A DNA stretch of 64,000 nt from Chitinivorax sp. B (GCF_005503445.1 NZ_SCOH01000026.1:21433-85432), one strand, 5' to 3'; shown: positions 19,192 through 29,036, numbered from the stretch's first letter. Made by a program: numbers and translations. The notes: generated from the letters alone by a model not told the origin.

Positions 19192-19333
19192 GGCGCTCTC
19201 CTCGTTCTGCCCTGCTCAACTCGCTGTATAGGGCAAACGGCAAGCTTTTTTCGATATGCGATGTCCGGTGATCAAATCGGCAGCGAAATTGTCGATTGCC
19301 CATTTCTTTCACCATAGCAAACACCTCATGGGG

Positions 19334-20341
19334 TCACCGTAAAGACTGCGCGTCACCTGCGATATTCAGTACAGCCGCACCACTGATGTCGCCGCTGCGA
19401 AGACGGCGCAAGGCTTCATTGGCCTGCTCCAATGGAAAAGCCTGTACAACAGTGTGGACAGGGACCTGCGGCGCCAAGGCCAGAAACGCTTCCCCATCCT
19501 GGCGGGTAAGATTGGCCACCGAAACGATACGGCGCTCGCCCCACAGGATGTGATAAGGGAAAGCGGGAATGTCGCTCATGTGGATACCAGCGCAAACCAC
19601 CGTGCCACCTTTGCAAATAGCCTGTAATGCAGCGGGCACCAAGGCTCCAACCGGGGCGAAGATCAATGCGGCGTCCAGTAGCTCCGGTGGCGATTGATCT
19701 GCACTACCCACCCAGCTGGCCCCCAGCTGCAAGGCAAGCTGCTGGGCTGCCCAATCGTCACGCCGAGTAAAGGCAAATACCTGTCGTCCCTGGTATCGGG
19801 CGACTTGCGCCACAATGTGGGCAGCAGCCCCAAAGCCGTAAATACCCAACTTACGTGCCTCGCCTGCCATCGCCAACGCCCGGTAACCGATCAACCCGGC
19901 GCACAGCAGGGGCGCGGCCTCCAGATCGGTATAGCGATCCGGCAGTGCAAAGCAGTAACGCGCATCTGCGACGGTATAGTCTGCATAGCCACCATCGATC
20001 TGATAACCCGTGAAACGTGGCGTATCACACAGATTCTCATGACCAGACAGACAATAACGGCAATGGCCACAAGTGAATCCCAGCCAAGGTACGCCCACAC
20101 GTTGCCCAATCGTAAAACCTTCTACTGACTCACCGATCGCCTGCACAACACCCACCACCTCATGCCCAGGCACCACATTGGGCTTAGGGTCAGGCAACTC
20201 GCCATCAATCACGTGAAGGTCGGTACGACAGATGCCACAGGCTCGAACTTGAATAAGCAATTGCCCGGCCGCGATGGTCGGAATGGATTCGCGACTCAAC
20301 CGTAAAGTACAACTTGCAGCATCCAGACGCATGGCACGCAT
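19334..20341 (-). CDS. Zinc-dependent alcohol dehydrogenase family protein
   Basis: 335-residue medium-chain dehydrogenase/reductase, NAD(P)-dependent oxidation of an alcohol or reduction of an aldehyde. Catalytic-zinc cysteine in CGICRTD (about 36) and the GHEVVG motif (about 59-64); four structural-zinc cysteines in CGHCRYCLSGHENLC. The nucleotide-binding glycine motif is GIYGFGAAAHIV. Probably homologous to the AdhA-like enzymes of aerobic proteobacteria. On its own, without an aldehyde dehydrogenase next to it, though it is 150 bases after a thioesterase gene on the same strand. Confidence 0.88.
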   Translation of the reverse strand: MRAMRLDAASCTLRLSRESIPTIAAGQLLIQVRACGICRTDLHVIDGELPDPKPNVVPGHEVVGVVQAIGESVEGFTIGQRVGVPWLGFTCGHCRYCLSGHENLCDTPRFTGYQIDGGYADYTVADARYCFALPDRYTDLEAAPLLCAGLIGYRALAMAGEARKLGIYGFGAAAHIVAQVARYQGRQVFAFTRRDDWAAQQLALQLGASWVGSADQSPPELLDAALIFAPVGALVPAALQAICKGGTVVCAGIHMSDIPAFPYHILWGERRIVSVANLTRQDGEAFLALAPQVPVHTVVQAFPLEQANEALRRLRSGDISGAAVLNIAGDAQSLR

Positions 20342-20493
20342 GACATTCCCCTGTCACCACAGCGATCTGTCGACACCATTGGAAACATACTTCAGAAAAG
20401 GGTTTCGACACGCTCACTGTCGACACAATCATCGTTTCACCATAGTCGACAAGCCCTTCGAACGGCCAGTATCGTTTTTGGTGGATGCGTGGC

Positions 20494-21282
20494 TTACAGG
20501 AAAATGGACACCGTCTGACGACTGAGCGCCACCGGTTGACCACTGGGTGACCACAATCGAGCCTGCGTATGGGCATAGCCCTCGGCTAGAAAGTCGGTAC
20601 GATCATGAAACTGCCACCAGCCGTCAGCTGGCACCATCATGGGTAAATCGCACAACAGCTCGACAGTCCAGGTCAGGGAACTGAAGGGGGCAGGTTTGGG
20701 AAAAAGGGGCAATGCGGCAACTGGCCACGCATCCAGTAACGCCAAGATGTGTGAGGCCCCGAAGGTATCGCCGCATTCTCGCAACCGCTGCCAACCACCA
20801 ATCTGCCCGATGCCTTGCCCTGCAAACGGGGCTTCATCCGTTGCCCAACGAAACTGTAAATGTTGAACAAAGTCAGGCATGACGCCAGGAACAAACGGCA
20901 TATCCGACAACGCGTCCACCGCTTTCATTGCCGGTGGTATTTCGGCGGTTTTGCTCAATAAGGATTCACGTTTTGCACCAAGGCTGACCAACAAGGTGGC
21001 GATCACGTCACCCTTCTGTTCAAGCCAAGCCTGCGCTTGCGTGACGTATTTGCCGGAGCGATACAATTGGGTACGTACAGTCACTGTCCCCGGTTCGGCA
21101 GGGCCAATGAAGGAAACCGTCAATGATCGCGGAGAACGGTCCGCAGGGACTTGCTTGAACAAGACCTCCAGCATCAACGCTGCGGCAATGCCGCCATAGA
21201 CCGTCCGCCCCTGCATCCAGTCATCCGGCAGCGCATACTGATCGCCACACCGCACCTGCTGTAGAAAATCTTCAAACGTCAT
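20494..21282 (-). CDS. Acyl-CoA thioesterase (double hot-dog) family protein
   Basis: 262-residue protein of the TesB-like/4HBT_3 type: an N-terminal hot-dog with VYGGIAAALMLEVL and LTVSFIGPAEPGTVTVRTQLYRSGKYVTQAQAWLEQ, and a C-terminal hot-dog ending in AYAHTQARLWSPSGQPVALSRQTVSIF, the usual last strands of this family. Predicted to hydrolyse acyl-CoA thioesters in the cytosol; chain length is unknown. Same strand as the alcohol dehydrogenase and the TSUP transporter genes, with short gaps. Confidence 0.82.
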   Translation of the reverse strand: MTFEDFLQQVRCGDQYALPDDWMQGRTVYGGIAAALMLEVLFKQVPADRSPRSLTVSFIGPAEPGTVTVRTQLYRSGKYVTQAQAWLEQKGDVIATLLVSLGAKRESLLSKTAEIPPAMKAVDALSDMPFVPGVMPDFVQHLQFRWATDEAPFAGQGIGQIGGWQRLRECGDTFGASHILALLDAWPVAALPLFPKPAPFSSLTWTVELLCDLPMMVPADGWWQFHDRTDFLAEGYAHTQARLWSPSGQPVALSRQTVSIFL

Positions 21283-21312
21283 GGTGGTCCCTTTGAACGG
21301 TTGTATCTGTGG

Positions 21313-22086
21313 TTACCGCAACATATCGTAGGCAAATTTGGCGATCAATACCCAGCACAGCACCAGAAACAACTTACGGACAAACTGGGTACCACCTTTC
21401 ATCGCCACATGCGCGCCCAACTGCGCCCCCAGAATATTAGCAATGGCCATTGGGATTGCGGCTGCATACAACACATTGCCGGTTGGAATGAAGTACGCGA
21501 GTGCTGCCAGATTGGTCGCCCCGTTGACCACTTTGGTCGTCGCTGCTGCACGCAGAAAATCAAAGCCGAAGAATCGTACAAAGGCAAAGGTGAGAAAGCT
21601 ACCGGTACCAGGGCCGAAAAAGCCGTCGTAAAAACCAATCACCGTACCCGTCAATATTGCCAACCAACGCTCTGCGCGGCCACTACGCAAGGGGGCATGC
21701 ACATCACCCAGGTTTTTCTTCTTCATGGTGTACAGCGCAATCAGCACCAGCAACACCAACACCATCGGCTTTACATACTGCACAGGCAGCCACGCCACCA
21801 ACCGGGCGCCGATGAATGACGCCACCAACGCAGCCAATGCAGCCGGCAACGCAACCGGCCAATGGATGCGTACCGTACGGGCATAGCGAAAAGCCGCAGT
21901 GGCAGTACCAAAAATCGACGACAACTTGTTGGTGCCGAAAATGGTGGCAGGGGTGTGATTGGGCAATGCACTGAACAAGGCAGGCGTCTGGATCAACCCA
22001 CCACCACCGACAGCCGCATCTACCAGACCCGCCACGAAAGACATCGACACCAGAAACAACAAAGAAAACAAGGTCAGCTCAGCCAT
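21313..22086 (-). CDS. TSUP (TauE/SafE) family permease
   Basis: 257-residue inner-membrane protein with about seven to eight hydrophobic helices. The two repeated family blocks are visible: GLVDAAVGGGGLIQTPAL near the N-terminus and GFYDGFFGPGTGSFLTFAFV in the second half. TSUP members export sulfite, sulfoacetate or other small organosulfur anions. Substrate here is not determined. Thirty bases downstream of the thioesterase gene start, same orientation. Confidence 0.88.
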   Translation of the reverse strand: MAELTLFSLLFLVSMSFVAGLVDAAVGGGGLIQTPALFSALPNHTPATIFGTNKLSSIFGTATAAFRYARTVRIHWPVALPAALAALVASFIGARLVAWLPVQYVKPMVLVLLVLIALYTMKKKNLGDVHAPLRSGRAERWLAILTGTVIGFYDGFFGPGTGSFLTFAFVRFFGFDFLRAAATTKVVNGATNLAALAYFIPTGNVLYAAAIPMAIANILGAQLGAHVAMKGGTQFVRKLFLVLCWVLIAKFAYDMLR

Positions 22087-22164
22087 CAGTGCAAAACCAC
22101 ATCAACAGAGAAGGCAAAACCATACCCCATCCGCACGTCATTGCGCCATCACGGATATCCGGAA

Positions 22165-23577
22165 TCAACGATGATCAAGCTGGAAGCGAATACTGACCAA
22201 CAACCCATGCGGTTGCGCGTCGCGCAAGGTGACGTCTGCTGCGTGGCGATTGGCAATTTCACGCACAATGGCCAGCCCCAGGCCACAGCCTTCGCTCTGC
22301 TGACTGACACGGTAGAAACGGTCGAATACCTTTTCCTTGTCGCTATCGGGAATGCCAGGGCCATTGTCTTCAACCTCCAGCGTGGTGCTATCGGCACCGG
22401 CCAGTACCCGCAGGGTAATGGTGCAGCCTTTGCCCGCATAGCGAATGGCGTTATCGATCAGGTTGGTCAGCATTTCACGCAATAGCGTGGAATTACCGGA
22501 AATAATCTGTGACGGTACATCGGCATAGCATTCCAGTTCCAGGCCACGATTCAACACGCGCGGGGCGATATCCGCCGCCAGGTCACGTACCAGCCGTGCC
22601 AAGTCCAACGGCTCACGTGGCATGGCATTTTGCTGGTCTGGTTCGGCTCGCGCCAGGGTCAACAACTGGTTGACCATATGCACAGTCCGGGAAGCACTGG
22701 TATGCACATGCTGCAAACGTTGCTTCAACGCTTGCGGATCGGTTTCGTTCAAGGCCAGCTCGGTTTGCGATTTAAGGCCCGCCATCGGTGTACGCAACTG
22801 GTGTGCCGCATCGGCAATGAAACGGCGCTGATAACTGATGTTATGCGTCACCGCCGCCATCAACGTGTTCAACGCACTCGCCAACGAACGCACCTCGGCC
22901 GGTGCGCTGGTGATTTCGATCGGTGCCAGATCCAGCACCGTGCGGTTTTCAACCAGGCGCCGTAAACGCCGCAATGGTGACAAGCCATGACTGACACCAC
23001 CCCATACCAATAGACTGGTCAACAGCATCAGCACAGACAGTGGCAATACCGTGTCTACCAGAATATCGTGTGCCATGCGCTCGCGCAGGGCGACTCCTTT
23101 GGCTACCTGTACCAGCAGGATCTGTGGTGCTTCGGGCGTACCGATTGATAGAAACAAGGCCGCCAGACGGATTTTGTGGCCGTTCAATACGCCATCATAG
23201 AAGTAGGGATGGTTGTACTGTGGATCTTTGAGGTGGGTGGGTTGCGGCAATTTGTCATTGCCCAACACAAACTTACCAGGCGGTGTACTGACCATGTAAT
23301 AGACACGATCATCCGGCTCTTCTTCCAGAATCTGCTGTGCTGCGCGCGGAAAATCGATGTACAGCCCGTCCCCCAGCGGCTTGACCTGCCGTGCCAAGGC
23401 CCGGGTGGATTGAAATAAACCCTGATCGATGGCGATATTGGCATAGCGCAACGCCACGGTATACGCCACATAAATTGCCGCCGACCACAGCACGATCTGG
23501 GGCACTAGTAACCACAACAACAGTTGCCTGCGCAATGACAAGCCCTGGGCAGGTTTGACTGCCTCAGCTTTCGCCAT
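22165..23577 (-). CDS. TctE/QseC-like sensor histidine kinase
   Basis: 470 residues from the ATG at 23577, which overlaps the response-regulator stop by 14 bases; a longer frame to 23715 would overlap that gene too far. TM helices at about 15-38 and 170-190 flank a periplasmic domain of the TctE N-terminal type. HAMP follows, then the H-box FIADAAHQLRTPMAGLKSQ (phospho-His) and the ATPase N-box (TNLIDNAIRYA), DNGPGIP and GLGLAIV. Autophosphorylates and passes phosphate to the adjacent regulator. The TctE relatives sense tricarboxylates; the signal here is unknown. Confidence 0.92.
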   Translation of the reverse strand: MAKAEAVKPAQGLSLRRQLLLWLLVPQIVLWSAAIYVAYTVALRYANIAIDQGLFQSTRALARQVKPLGDGLYIDFPRAAQQILEEEPDDRVYYMVSTPPGKFVLGNDKLPQPTHLKDPQYNHPYFYDGVLNGHKIRLAALFLSIGTPEAPQILLVQVAKGVALRERMAHDILVDTVLPLSVLMLLTSLLVWGGVSHGLSPLRRLRRLVENRTVLDLAPIEITSAPAEVRSLASALNTLMAAVTHNISYQRRFIADAAHQLRTPMAGLKSQTELALNETDPQALKQRLQHVHTSASRTVHMVNQLLTLARAEPDQQNAMPREPLDLARLVRDLAADIAPRVLNRGLELECYADVPSQIISGNSTLLREMLTNLIDNAIRYAGKGCTITLRVLAGADSTTLEVEDNGPGIPDSDKEKVFDRFYRVSQQSEGCGLGLAIVREIANRHAADVTLRDAQPHGLLVSIRFQLDHR

Positions 23578-24241
23578 GTTCGACTTCCAGCAGGTAGCCC
23601 AAGCCACGCACAGTGCGGATACCAACCTTGTATGGTTCCAGCTTCTTGCGCAGCCGATGCACATATACTTCGACCGCATTGGCCCCCACTTCGGTATTGC
23701 CAGAGCCAAATTCACTGGCGATCTGCTCTTTGGTCACCACCCGGTCGCGTTGCGAAATCAACACGTCCAGCACCGCCAGTTCACGTGCAGACAGGTCCAG
23801 CGGCACATTGTCGCACCAAGCCCGCTGGGCGGTGCGGTCCAGCTTCAGTGGCCCCAACTGCTGGGCAGACGGGGGCAACAGATGACTGCGCCGCAAAATG
23901 GCACGCAAGCGTGCTTCCAGCTCGATAAACTCAAACGGTTTGGTCAAATAGTCGTCAGCACCCGCATCCAGCCCTGCAACGCGATTGTCCAGGCCATCCA
24001 GTGCGGTCAGCAACAGAATCGGAACCGTGGGTTTGAGCATACGGACTCGCCGCAAAACCGTCAGACCATCTACATTGGGTAACCCAATATCAAGGATAGC
24101 AGCCGCGTAATCCCGGTTGATCAGCAACCGTTCCGCTTCCGCACCATCGGCACAATGCTCGACTTCGAAGCCTTTGCGGGATAGGCCAGCTTTTAAGGCA
24201 TCGGCCAGAATTTCATCATCTTCTGCTAGAAATAGACGCAT
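23564..24241 (-). CDS. OmpR/PhoB-family response regulator (TctD-like)
   Basis: 225 residues. Receiver domain with acidic pair EDD near the N-terminus, phospho-acceptor Asp in AAILDIGLPNVDG (about 51), Thr in LLLTAL and Lys in YLTKPFEF. C-terminal winged helix (VGANAVEVYVHRLRKKL, IRTVRGLGYLL) binds DNA. Coupled to the sensor kinase gene by a 14-base overlap. Probably autoregulated from the 248-base gap upstream, which also holds the transaldolase promoter; no clear direct-repeat operator was picked out. Confidence 0.93.
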   Translation of the reverse strand: MRLFLAEDDEILADALKAGLSRKGFEVEHCADGAEAERLLINRDYAAAILDIGLPNVDGLTVLRRVRMLKPTVPILLLTALDGLDNRVAGLDAGADDYLTKPFEFIELEARLRAILRRSHLLPPSAQQLGPLKLDRTAQRAWCDNVPLDLSARELAVLDVLISQRDRVVTKEQIASEFGSGNTEVGANAVEVYVHRLRKKLEPYKVGIRTVRGLGYLLEVEHGES

Positions 24242-24489
24242 GGTGTATTTACCGTGAGAACAACCCCGACTGAGCCGAAGTTGAATTGAATGCTTACACG
24301 AATCTTTCTAACCTAAAGGTAAGCCGCTGACAAGCATAGTTTACCCGTGTAGACCGCCACCCGCTTGTTTTCCCCGATTGGCGAACTGCCGTCAGCAGTA
24401 TGATTATGATAGTGTGTTGACTAGATGACCTGGCCATTGCAAATCCGCCGGGTAAACAAAACCGTTTCAATGTTGAAGGAATCAGTGTG

Positions 24490-25557
24490 ATGAATCGCGT
24501 GCGTGCCATTCGCGAATTCGGCCAGCAAGTCTGGCTGGATGACCTCTCCCGCGGACTGATCGAGTCCGGTGAGTTGCAACAGTTGATCGACCAGGATGGG
24601 CTGGCCGGTGTGACGTCCAATCCGGCCATTTTTCGCCAGGCCATATTGAAAGATCCGCGCTACATCGACGCAAAGGCAGCACTGCCCACCATGCTGACCG
24701 ACCCGGAAGCCCGCTTCGAAGCACTGGCCTTGCCTGACATCCAGGCCGCTTGCGATGCTTTCCTGCCGCTGTATCAGGCCAGCAAAGGGGATATGGGTTA
24801 TGTCAGTTTCGAAGTATCGCCGTCACTGGCCCATGATGCAGAAGGCACCGTTGCTGCAGCAAAACGCTTGTGGCAAACCATCAACCGCCCGAACGTGATG
24901 ATCAAGATTCCCGCCACACAAGCGGGTTGCAAGGCCATCACCGCCACCTTGGCAGCGGGTATCAACGTCAACGTCACCTTGATGTTTTCCGCAGAACACG
25001 TCGAACAGGTGTTCAATGCCTATGTAGCCGGCCTGGAAGCCCGTGTGGCGGCAGGGCATCCCGTTGATCACCTGCGCTCGGTCGCCAGCGTGTTCATCAG
25101 TCGGGTCGACACCAAAATCGATCCCCAATTGCCAGAAAGTGCTGCTGCACTGCGCGGTAAATTGGCCGTTGCTTCAGCACAAGCAGCCTACCAAACCTGG
25201 CATCAGCGTTTTGATGTCAAGGGCGCATTCAAAGCCCTGCACGACAAAGGTGCTCGGCCGCAATCGCTGCTGTGGGCCAGTACCGGTACCAAAAACCCCG
25301 CCTATAGCGATGTGCTGTATGTCCAAACCCTGATTGGGCCCGACACAGTCAACACCGTACCAGGTGCAACCCTGGCGGCCTTCCGCGATCATGGTCAGGC
25401 GGCACGTACGCTGGATGCCAACCCAGAAGCGGCACAGCAGTTGATCACTGAAGCCGCCAAACTGGGCATTGATTTGAACGCTGTCGGCCGCGTGCTGCAA
25501 GAAGAGGGCCTGAAGCTGTTCGAACAGGCATTTGCCGAACTGCTGGCAGCTGTTTAA
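24490..25557 (+). CDS. tal: Transaldolase
   Basis: 355 residues, the longer transaldolase type. Transfers dihydroxyacetone between sugar phosphates in the non-oxidative pentose phosphate pathway. GVTSNPAIF (residues about 38-46) and the Schiff-base lysine in NVMIKIPAT (about 138) are family signatures, with VNVTLMFS following. AAGGA is 10 bases before the ATG at 24490; a GTG one codon earlier is equally possible. The stop codon lies inside a 16-bp terminal inverted repeat. Confidence 0.95.
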   Translation: MNRVRAIREFGQQVWLDDLSRGLIESGELQQLIDQDGLAGVTSNPAIFRQAILKDPRYIDAKAALPTMLTDPEARFEALALPDIQAACDAFLPLYQASKGDMGYVSFEVSPSLAHDAEGTVAAAKRLWQTINRPNVMIKIPATQAGCKAITATLAAGINVNVTLMFSAEHVEQVFNAYVAGLEARVAAGHPVDHLRSVASVFISRVDTKIDPQLPESAAALRGKLAVASAQAAYQTWHQRFDVKGAFKALHDKGARPQSLLWASTGTKNPAYSDVLYVQTLIGPDTVNTVPGATLAAFRDHGQAARTLDANPEAAQQLITEAAKLGIDLNAVGRVLQEEGLKLFEQAFAELLAAV

Positions 25558-25622
25558 CCTGGATATTTCGCAAATTCGCGAGGTGATGGCACTTGCGTCA
25601 ATTTATGAAATATCCAGGTTAA
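25554..25622. repeat. 69-bp hairpin element overlapping the tal stop
   Basis: Perfect 16-bp inverted repeat TTAACCTGGATATTTC (25554-25569) and GAAATATCCAGGTTAA (25607-25622), and the inner sequence pairs further in part. There is no T-run, so it is not a standard terminator. Its first bases supply the tal TAA. It looks like a small mobile palindromic element or IS-end remnant that may serve as a 3' stabiliser. Confidence 0.7.
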
Positions 25623-25674
25623 TTACCGACACCATGGCCGGGCATGCTCCGGCCATTTGCTATTGAATCCTCCC

Positions 25675-26961
25675 ATGCCCTACCGCAAGACCCGTCTTGG
25701 CACGCTGTTCGGTCTGTTGACCCTCGGCGGCTGTGCCACCGCACCCATGTCACCCGCGCCCATTGTGGATGGTCAAACCATCGGCACCACCATACCCGTG
25801 GTGACACCGGAAGTTGCAACCACACCGCCACCGGCAGCGACCAGCACGCCTTTCGCCACACCTGAGCCACTACCACCGGCTGCCGCAGTACCACCAGCAC
25901 CGGTGCCATCGGTACCGAAAGCATTGACTGCAGAACAGGAACGGCAAGGGCGGGTGCTGCTGGATGCCTTGTTGCCAAAGAAGATGAAGGATCGCTCAGG
26001 CTGGGCCAGCGATATTTTCAATGCCTTCACCGCCTTGAAAATCCCATACACGCCAGAATACTTCTGCTCTGCCTTGGCGGTGATCGAGCAGGAATCCACC
26101 TGGCAAAGCGACCCAGTGGTGCCAGGGCTGGATAAAATGGTCTGGAAGCAGATGGAAGACCGTGCTGGCAAATATGGCATACCGGCGTTTGCCATACAGG
26201 CAGCCATGTTGAAAACATCGCCGGATGGTCGCAGTTATCAAGCCAGAATCAACGCGTTGAAAACCGAAACGCAAATGAATCAGCTGTTTGAGGACATGGC
26301 CAGCGAAGTCACCCGGCTGGGCCTGCCCATGCCGATGAAAAACCCGATTCGTACCGGTGGCCCCATGCAAGTCAGCGTGGATTTCGCGGAAGGGCACGCC
26401 AGCGTCTGGCCCTATCCCTACCCAGTCAAAAGCAATATCCGGCACGAGGTATTCAGCCGACGTGGTGGCGTGTACTTTGGCATTGCAGTATTGCTGCATT
26501 ACCGCACCAATTACCCAGCCATGATCTATCGCTTTGCCGATTACAACGCCGGCCGCTTCTCCAGCCGCAATGCCGCATTTCAGGCAGCTGTCGGCAAGCT
26601 CAGTGGTGACAAACTGTCGCTGGATGGCGATCTGTTGCGCTATGAGAACGGACGCCCCGCGAGCAGCGTAAGTGAAACTGAACAGGCATTGCGTGAACTG
26701 CTGCCCAAGTTGAAGTTATCGACATCGGACATCCGCCGTGACCTGTCTCAGGAAAAGTCCCTGCAATTCGAACAAACTCCGCTGTACCGCAAGGTGTATG
26801 AATTGGCTGACCAGAAAGCGGGCCACCATCTGCCACGTGAAGCCATGCCCCAAATCAAACTCAACAGCCCCAAGATCACCCGCAAACTGACCACGGAATG
26901 GTTTGCCAAGCGGGTGGACGGCCGCTACCAGACTTGTCTGCAACGCATACCCAATAGCTAG
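25675..26961 (+). CDS. DUF1615 (YaiW-like) lipoprotein
   Basis: 428 residues from the ATG at 25675. Lipoprotein signal peptide with lipobox LGGC (Cys about residue 19), then a Pro/Ala/Thr-rich linker (about 25-85), then a DUF1615 domain. The domain keeps the EYFCSALAVIEQESTWQSDP block and GGPMQVSVDFAE, which look lysozyme- or transglycosylase-like around the ESTW glutamate; that activity is inference. E. coli YaiW, the family example, is a surface-exposed outer-membrane lipoprotein. Monocistronic; followed directly by an inverted-repeat element. Confidence 0.8.
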   Translation: MPYRKTRLGTLFGLLTLGGCATAPMSPAPIVDGQTIGTTIPVVTPEVATTPPPAATSTPFATPEPLPPAAAVPPAPVPSVPKALTAEQERQGRVLLDALLPKKMKDRSGWASDIFNAFTALKIPYTPEYFCSALAVIEQESTWQSDPVVPGLDKMVWKQMEDRAGKYGIPAFAIQAAMLKTSPDGRSYQARINALKTETQMNQLFEDMASEVTRLGLPMPMKNPIRTGGPMQVSVDFAEGHASVWPYPYPVKSNIRHEVFSRRGGVYFGIAVLLHYRTNYPAMIYRFADYNAGRFSSRNAAFQAAVGKLSGDKLSLDGDLLRYENGRPASSVSETEQALRELLPKLKLSTSDIRRDLSQEKSLQFEQTPLYRKVYELADQKAGHHLPREAMPQIKLNSPKITRKLTTEWFAKRVDGRYQTCLQRIPNS

Positions 26962-27118
26962 CCTGTCGGACTTGAGGCTGATCTGCTGCGCCAGTGGGAG
27001 AAACAGCCCGTTTTTGCCCATTTTCTCGTTGCATAGGCCCACTATGCGCCTCGAAAACGGGCCAATCCGGCCTCGTTTTCCCACTCGGCTCGCGACGATC
27101 GCTCAAGCCCGACAGGCT
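26960..27118. repeat. 159-bp inverted-repeat element
   Basis: Ends AGCCTGTCGGACTTGAG (26960-26976) and CTCAAGCCCGACAGGCT (27102-27118) match in 16 of 17 positions as inverted repeats. Inner arms AGTGGGAGAAA/TTTTCCCACT and CCCGTTTT/GAAAACGGG also pair, so the whole element folds into a long hairpin. It begins at the stop codon of the DUF1615 gene. Looks like a MITE or REP-type repeat; only one copy is in this window. The remaining 95 bases to the next gene hold nothing else. Confidence 0.7.
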
Positions 27119-27213
27119 GCTAGAACCCGATTCATTCGTCATTCAGCGATACGGCGGATAATGCAAATCATGAATGGCACGCAGACCGTGCCGATAACAC
27201 GGAGAGAAACATC

Positions 27214-27789
27214 ATGAACAAGTCGATGATGATCGGGATTCTGGTAGGGGCTGCTGGCGTCGTCGGTGGTGGCGCATTTGCAGGCTATCAATATATGAAA
27301 GGGCCGGAATACGCTGATGTGATCAGCGCGCTGCCGGTAAAGGAAACCATCAAGACCCCGGTACAGACCTGCCGTGATGTTACCGTGACCCATCGCCGTG
27401 CAGTCAAGGACAACAACCAGATCACCGGTACCGTACTGGGTGGCGTGGTAGGTGGCGTACTAGGCCACCAGGTTGGTAGTGGCCGCGGCAATACGGTTGC
27501 AACTGTTGCCGGAGCAGTGGCTGGCGGCTATGCAGGTAATCGCATCCAGAAGAACATGCAGGATGGCGACACCTACACCACCACACAGCAACGCTGCAAA
27601 ACCACTACCAAATCGGAAGAAAAGCTGGTCGGTTATGACGTGAAATATCGCCTGGGTGAAGCCGTCGGCGCCTTGCGTCTGGATTACGACCCAGGCCCAC
27701 GGATTCCGGTGAAGGATGGTCAGCTGCTGTTGGCACAAGCCCCTGCTGCCACCGCCCCCACACAGATGCCGGTAACCATCAGCAAATAA
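27214..27789 (+). CDS. Glycine-zipper 2TM-domain envelope protein
   Basis: 191 residues. N-terminal hydrophobic helix (about 5-25) acting as signal anchor, then a conserved glycine-zipper hairpin (ITGTVLGGVVGGVLGHQVGSGRGNTVATVAGAVAGGYAGN pattern, about 67-108) like the SlyB/Rickettsia 17-kDa antigen group, and two cysteines flanking it (CRDV, QQRCK). Probably outer-membrane-associated, stabilising the envelope. GAGAGAAAC upstream of the ATG. Monocistronic, followed by a good terminator. Confidence 0.82.
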   Translation: MNKSMMIGILVGAAGVVGGGAFAGYQYMKGPEYADVISALPVKETIKTPVQTCRDVTVTHRRAVKDNNQITGTVLGGVVGGVLGHQVGSGRGNTVATVAGAVAGGYAGNRIQKNMQDGDTYTTTQQRCKTTTKSEEKLVGYDVKYRLGEAVGALRLDYDPGPRIPVKDGQLLLAQAPAATAPTQMPVTISK

Positions 27790-27811
27790 CCCTCTGATTC
27801 AACCAAGGTTC

Positions 27812-27850
27812 AAACCCGCTGCGGCGTAAGCTTCAGCGGGTTTTTCTTTG
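27812..27850 (+). terminator. Rho-independent terminator
   Basis: Stem AACCCGCTG/CAGCGGGTT (27813-27821, 27834-27842) followed by TTTTCTTTG. Ends the glycine-zipper transcript. The 256 bases from here to cysD hold the cysDN promoter region; no clear promoter or CysB site was picked out. Confidence 0.85.
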
Positions 27851-28106
27851 AGCTGGGGTCCACCGTGCTATCACCCTTCCACCAATTCTCTTTCCCCTTA
27901 TTCCCACCACCATATTTCACGCTGGACGGGCAACCCATCCACTATGATCAAGCTTGAAAAACCGGAAAAAACTCACCCGGTTTGGTCATAAACATATGCA
28001 AAACCAGTCTTTGTTTGCACCGCCCCATCCGTTAAAGTGGCGGACTGGATAAAAGCCTGCGCGCACCGCGCAGTTGATGCCACCCTGTTCCGGTTATCTG
28101 TCACGC

Positions 28107-29036
28107 ATGATCACGCTAAACGAAAAGAGGCTGACTCACCTCAAGCAGTTGGAAGCCGAGTCGATCCACATCATCCGCGAAGTCGCAGCCGAATTCGAAA
28201 ACCCGGTCATGTTGTATTCGATCGGCAAGGATTCCGCCGTGATGTTGCATCTGGCATTGAAAGCCTTCTACCCCGGCAAGCCACCGTTTCCATTGATGCA
28301 TGTCGACACCACCTGGAAATTCCAGGACATGATCAAATTCCGTGACCACATGGCGAAGAAGCATGACTGGAAACTGATCGTCCATGTGAATGAAGAAGGC
28401 GTGAAAGCAGGCATCAACCCGTTCACAGCCGGCAGTGCCAAGCACACCGACGTCATGAAGACAGAAGGCTTGAAGCAGGCATTGAACAAATACAAGTTCG
28501 ACGCGGCTTTTGGTGGTGCCCGCCGTGATGAAGAAAAGTCCCGCGCCAAGGAACGTGTCTATTCATTCCGTGACAAAAACCACCGTTGGGACCCGAAAAA
28601 CCAGCGGCCGGAACTGTGGAACATCTACAACTCCAAAATCGACAAAGGCGAAAGCATTCGCGTGTTCCCGCTGTCGAACTGGACCGAGCTCGACATCTGG
28701 CAGTACATCTTCCTGGAAAACATCGAAATCGTTCCGTTGTACTTCTCGGCAGAACGCCCAGTGATCGAACGGGACGGTACGCTGATCATGATCGATGATG
28801 ACCGTATCCTGCAGTATTTGAGCGATGAAGAAAAAGCCCGCATCCAAACCAAATCGGTGCGTTTCCGCACGCTGGGCTGTTATCCGTTGACCGGTGCCGT
28901 GGAATCCACTGCAGCAACCCTGCCGGAAATCATTCAGGAAATGCTATTGACCAAAACCTCGGAACGCCAAGGCCGAGTCATCGACCACGATTCAGCTGGC
29001 TCGATGGAGAAGAAAAAAATGGAGGGTTACTTCTGA
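28107..29036 (+). CDS. cysD: Sulfate adenylyltransferase subunit 2
   Basis: 309 residues from the ATG at 28107 ([12 protein letters not shown]); the longer frame to 28074 adds a non-conserved leader. CysD is the ATP pyrophosphatase-fold subunit that makes adenosine phosphosulfate from sulfate and ATP. The SIGKDS PP-loop is at about residue 40, with the [11 protein letters not shown] and [14 protein letters not shown] blocks typical of the family. Overlaps cysN by one base (TGATG), so the heterodimer partners are coupled. Confidence 0.97.
   Translation: MITLNEKRLTHLKQLEAESIHIIREVAAEFENPVMLYSIGKDSAVMLHLALKAFYPGKPPFPLMHVDTTWKFQDMIKFRDHMAKKHDWKLIVHVNEEGVKAGINPFTAGSAKHTDVMKTEGLKQALNKYKFDAAFGGARRDEEKSRAKERVYSFRDKNHRWDPKNQRPELWNIYNSKIDKGESIRVFPLSNWTELDIWQYIFLENIEIVPLYFSAERPVIERDGTLIMIDDDRILQYLSDEEKARIQTKSVRFRTLGCYPLTGAVESTAATLPEIIQEMLLTKTSERQGRVIDHDSAGSMEKKKMEGYF

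Noticed and set aside
19070..19324. 84-codon minus-strand frame upstream of the alcohol dehydrogenase
   Set aside because: It overlaps the 78-residue protein in another frame and is Arg/Gln/His-rich shadow-like sequence.
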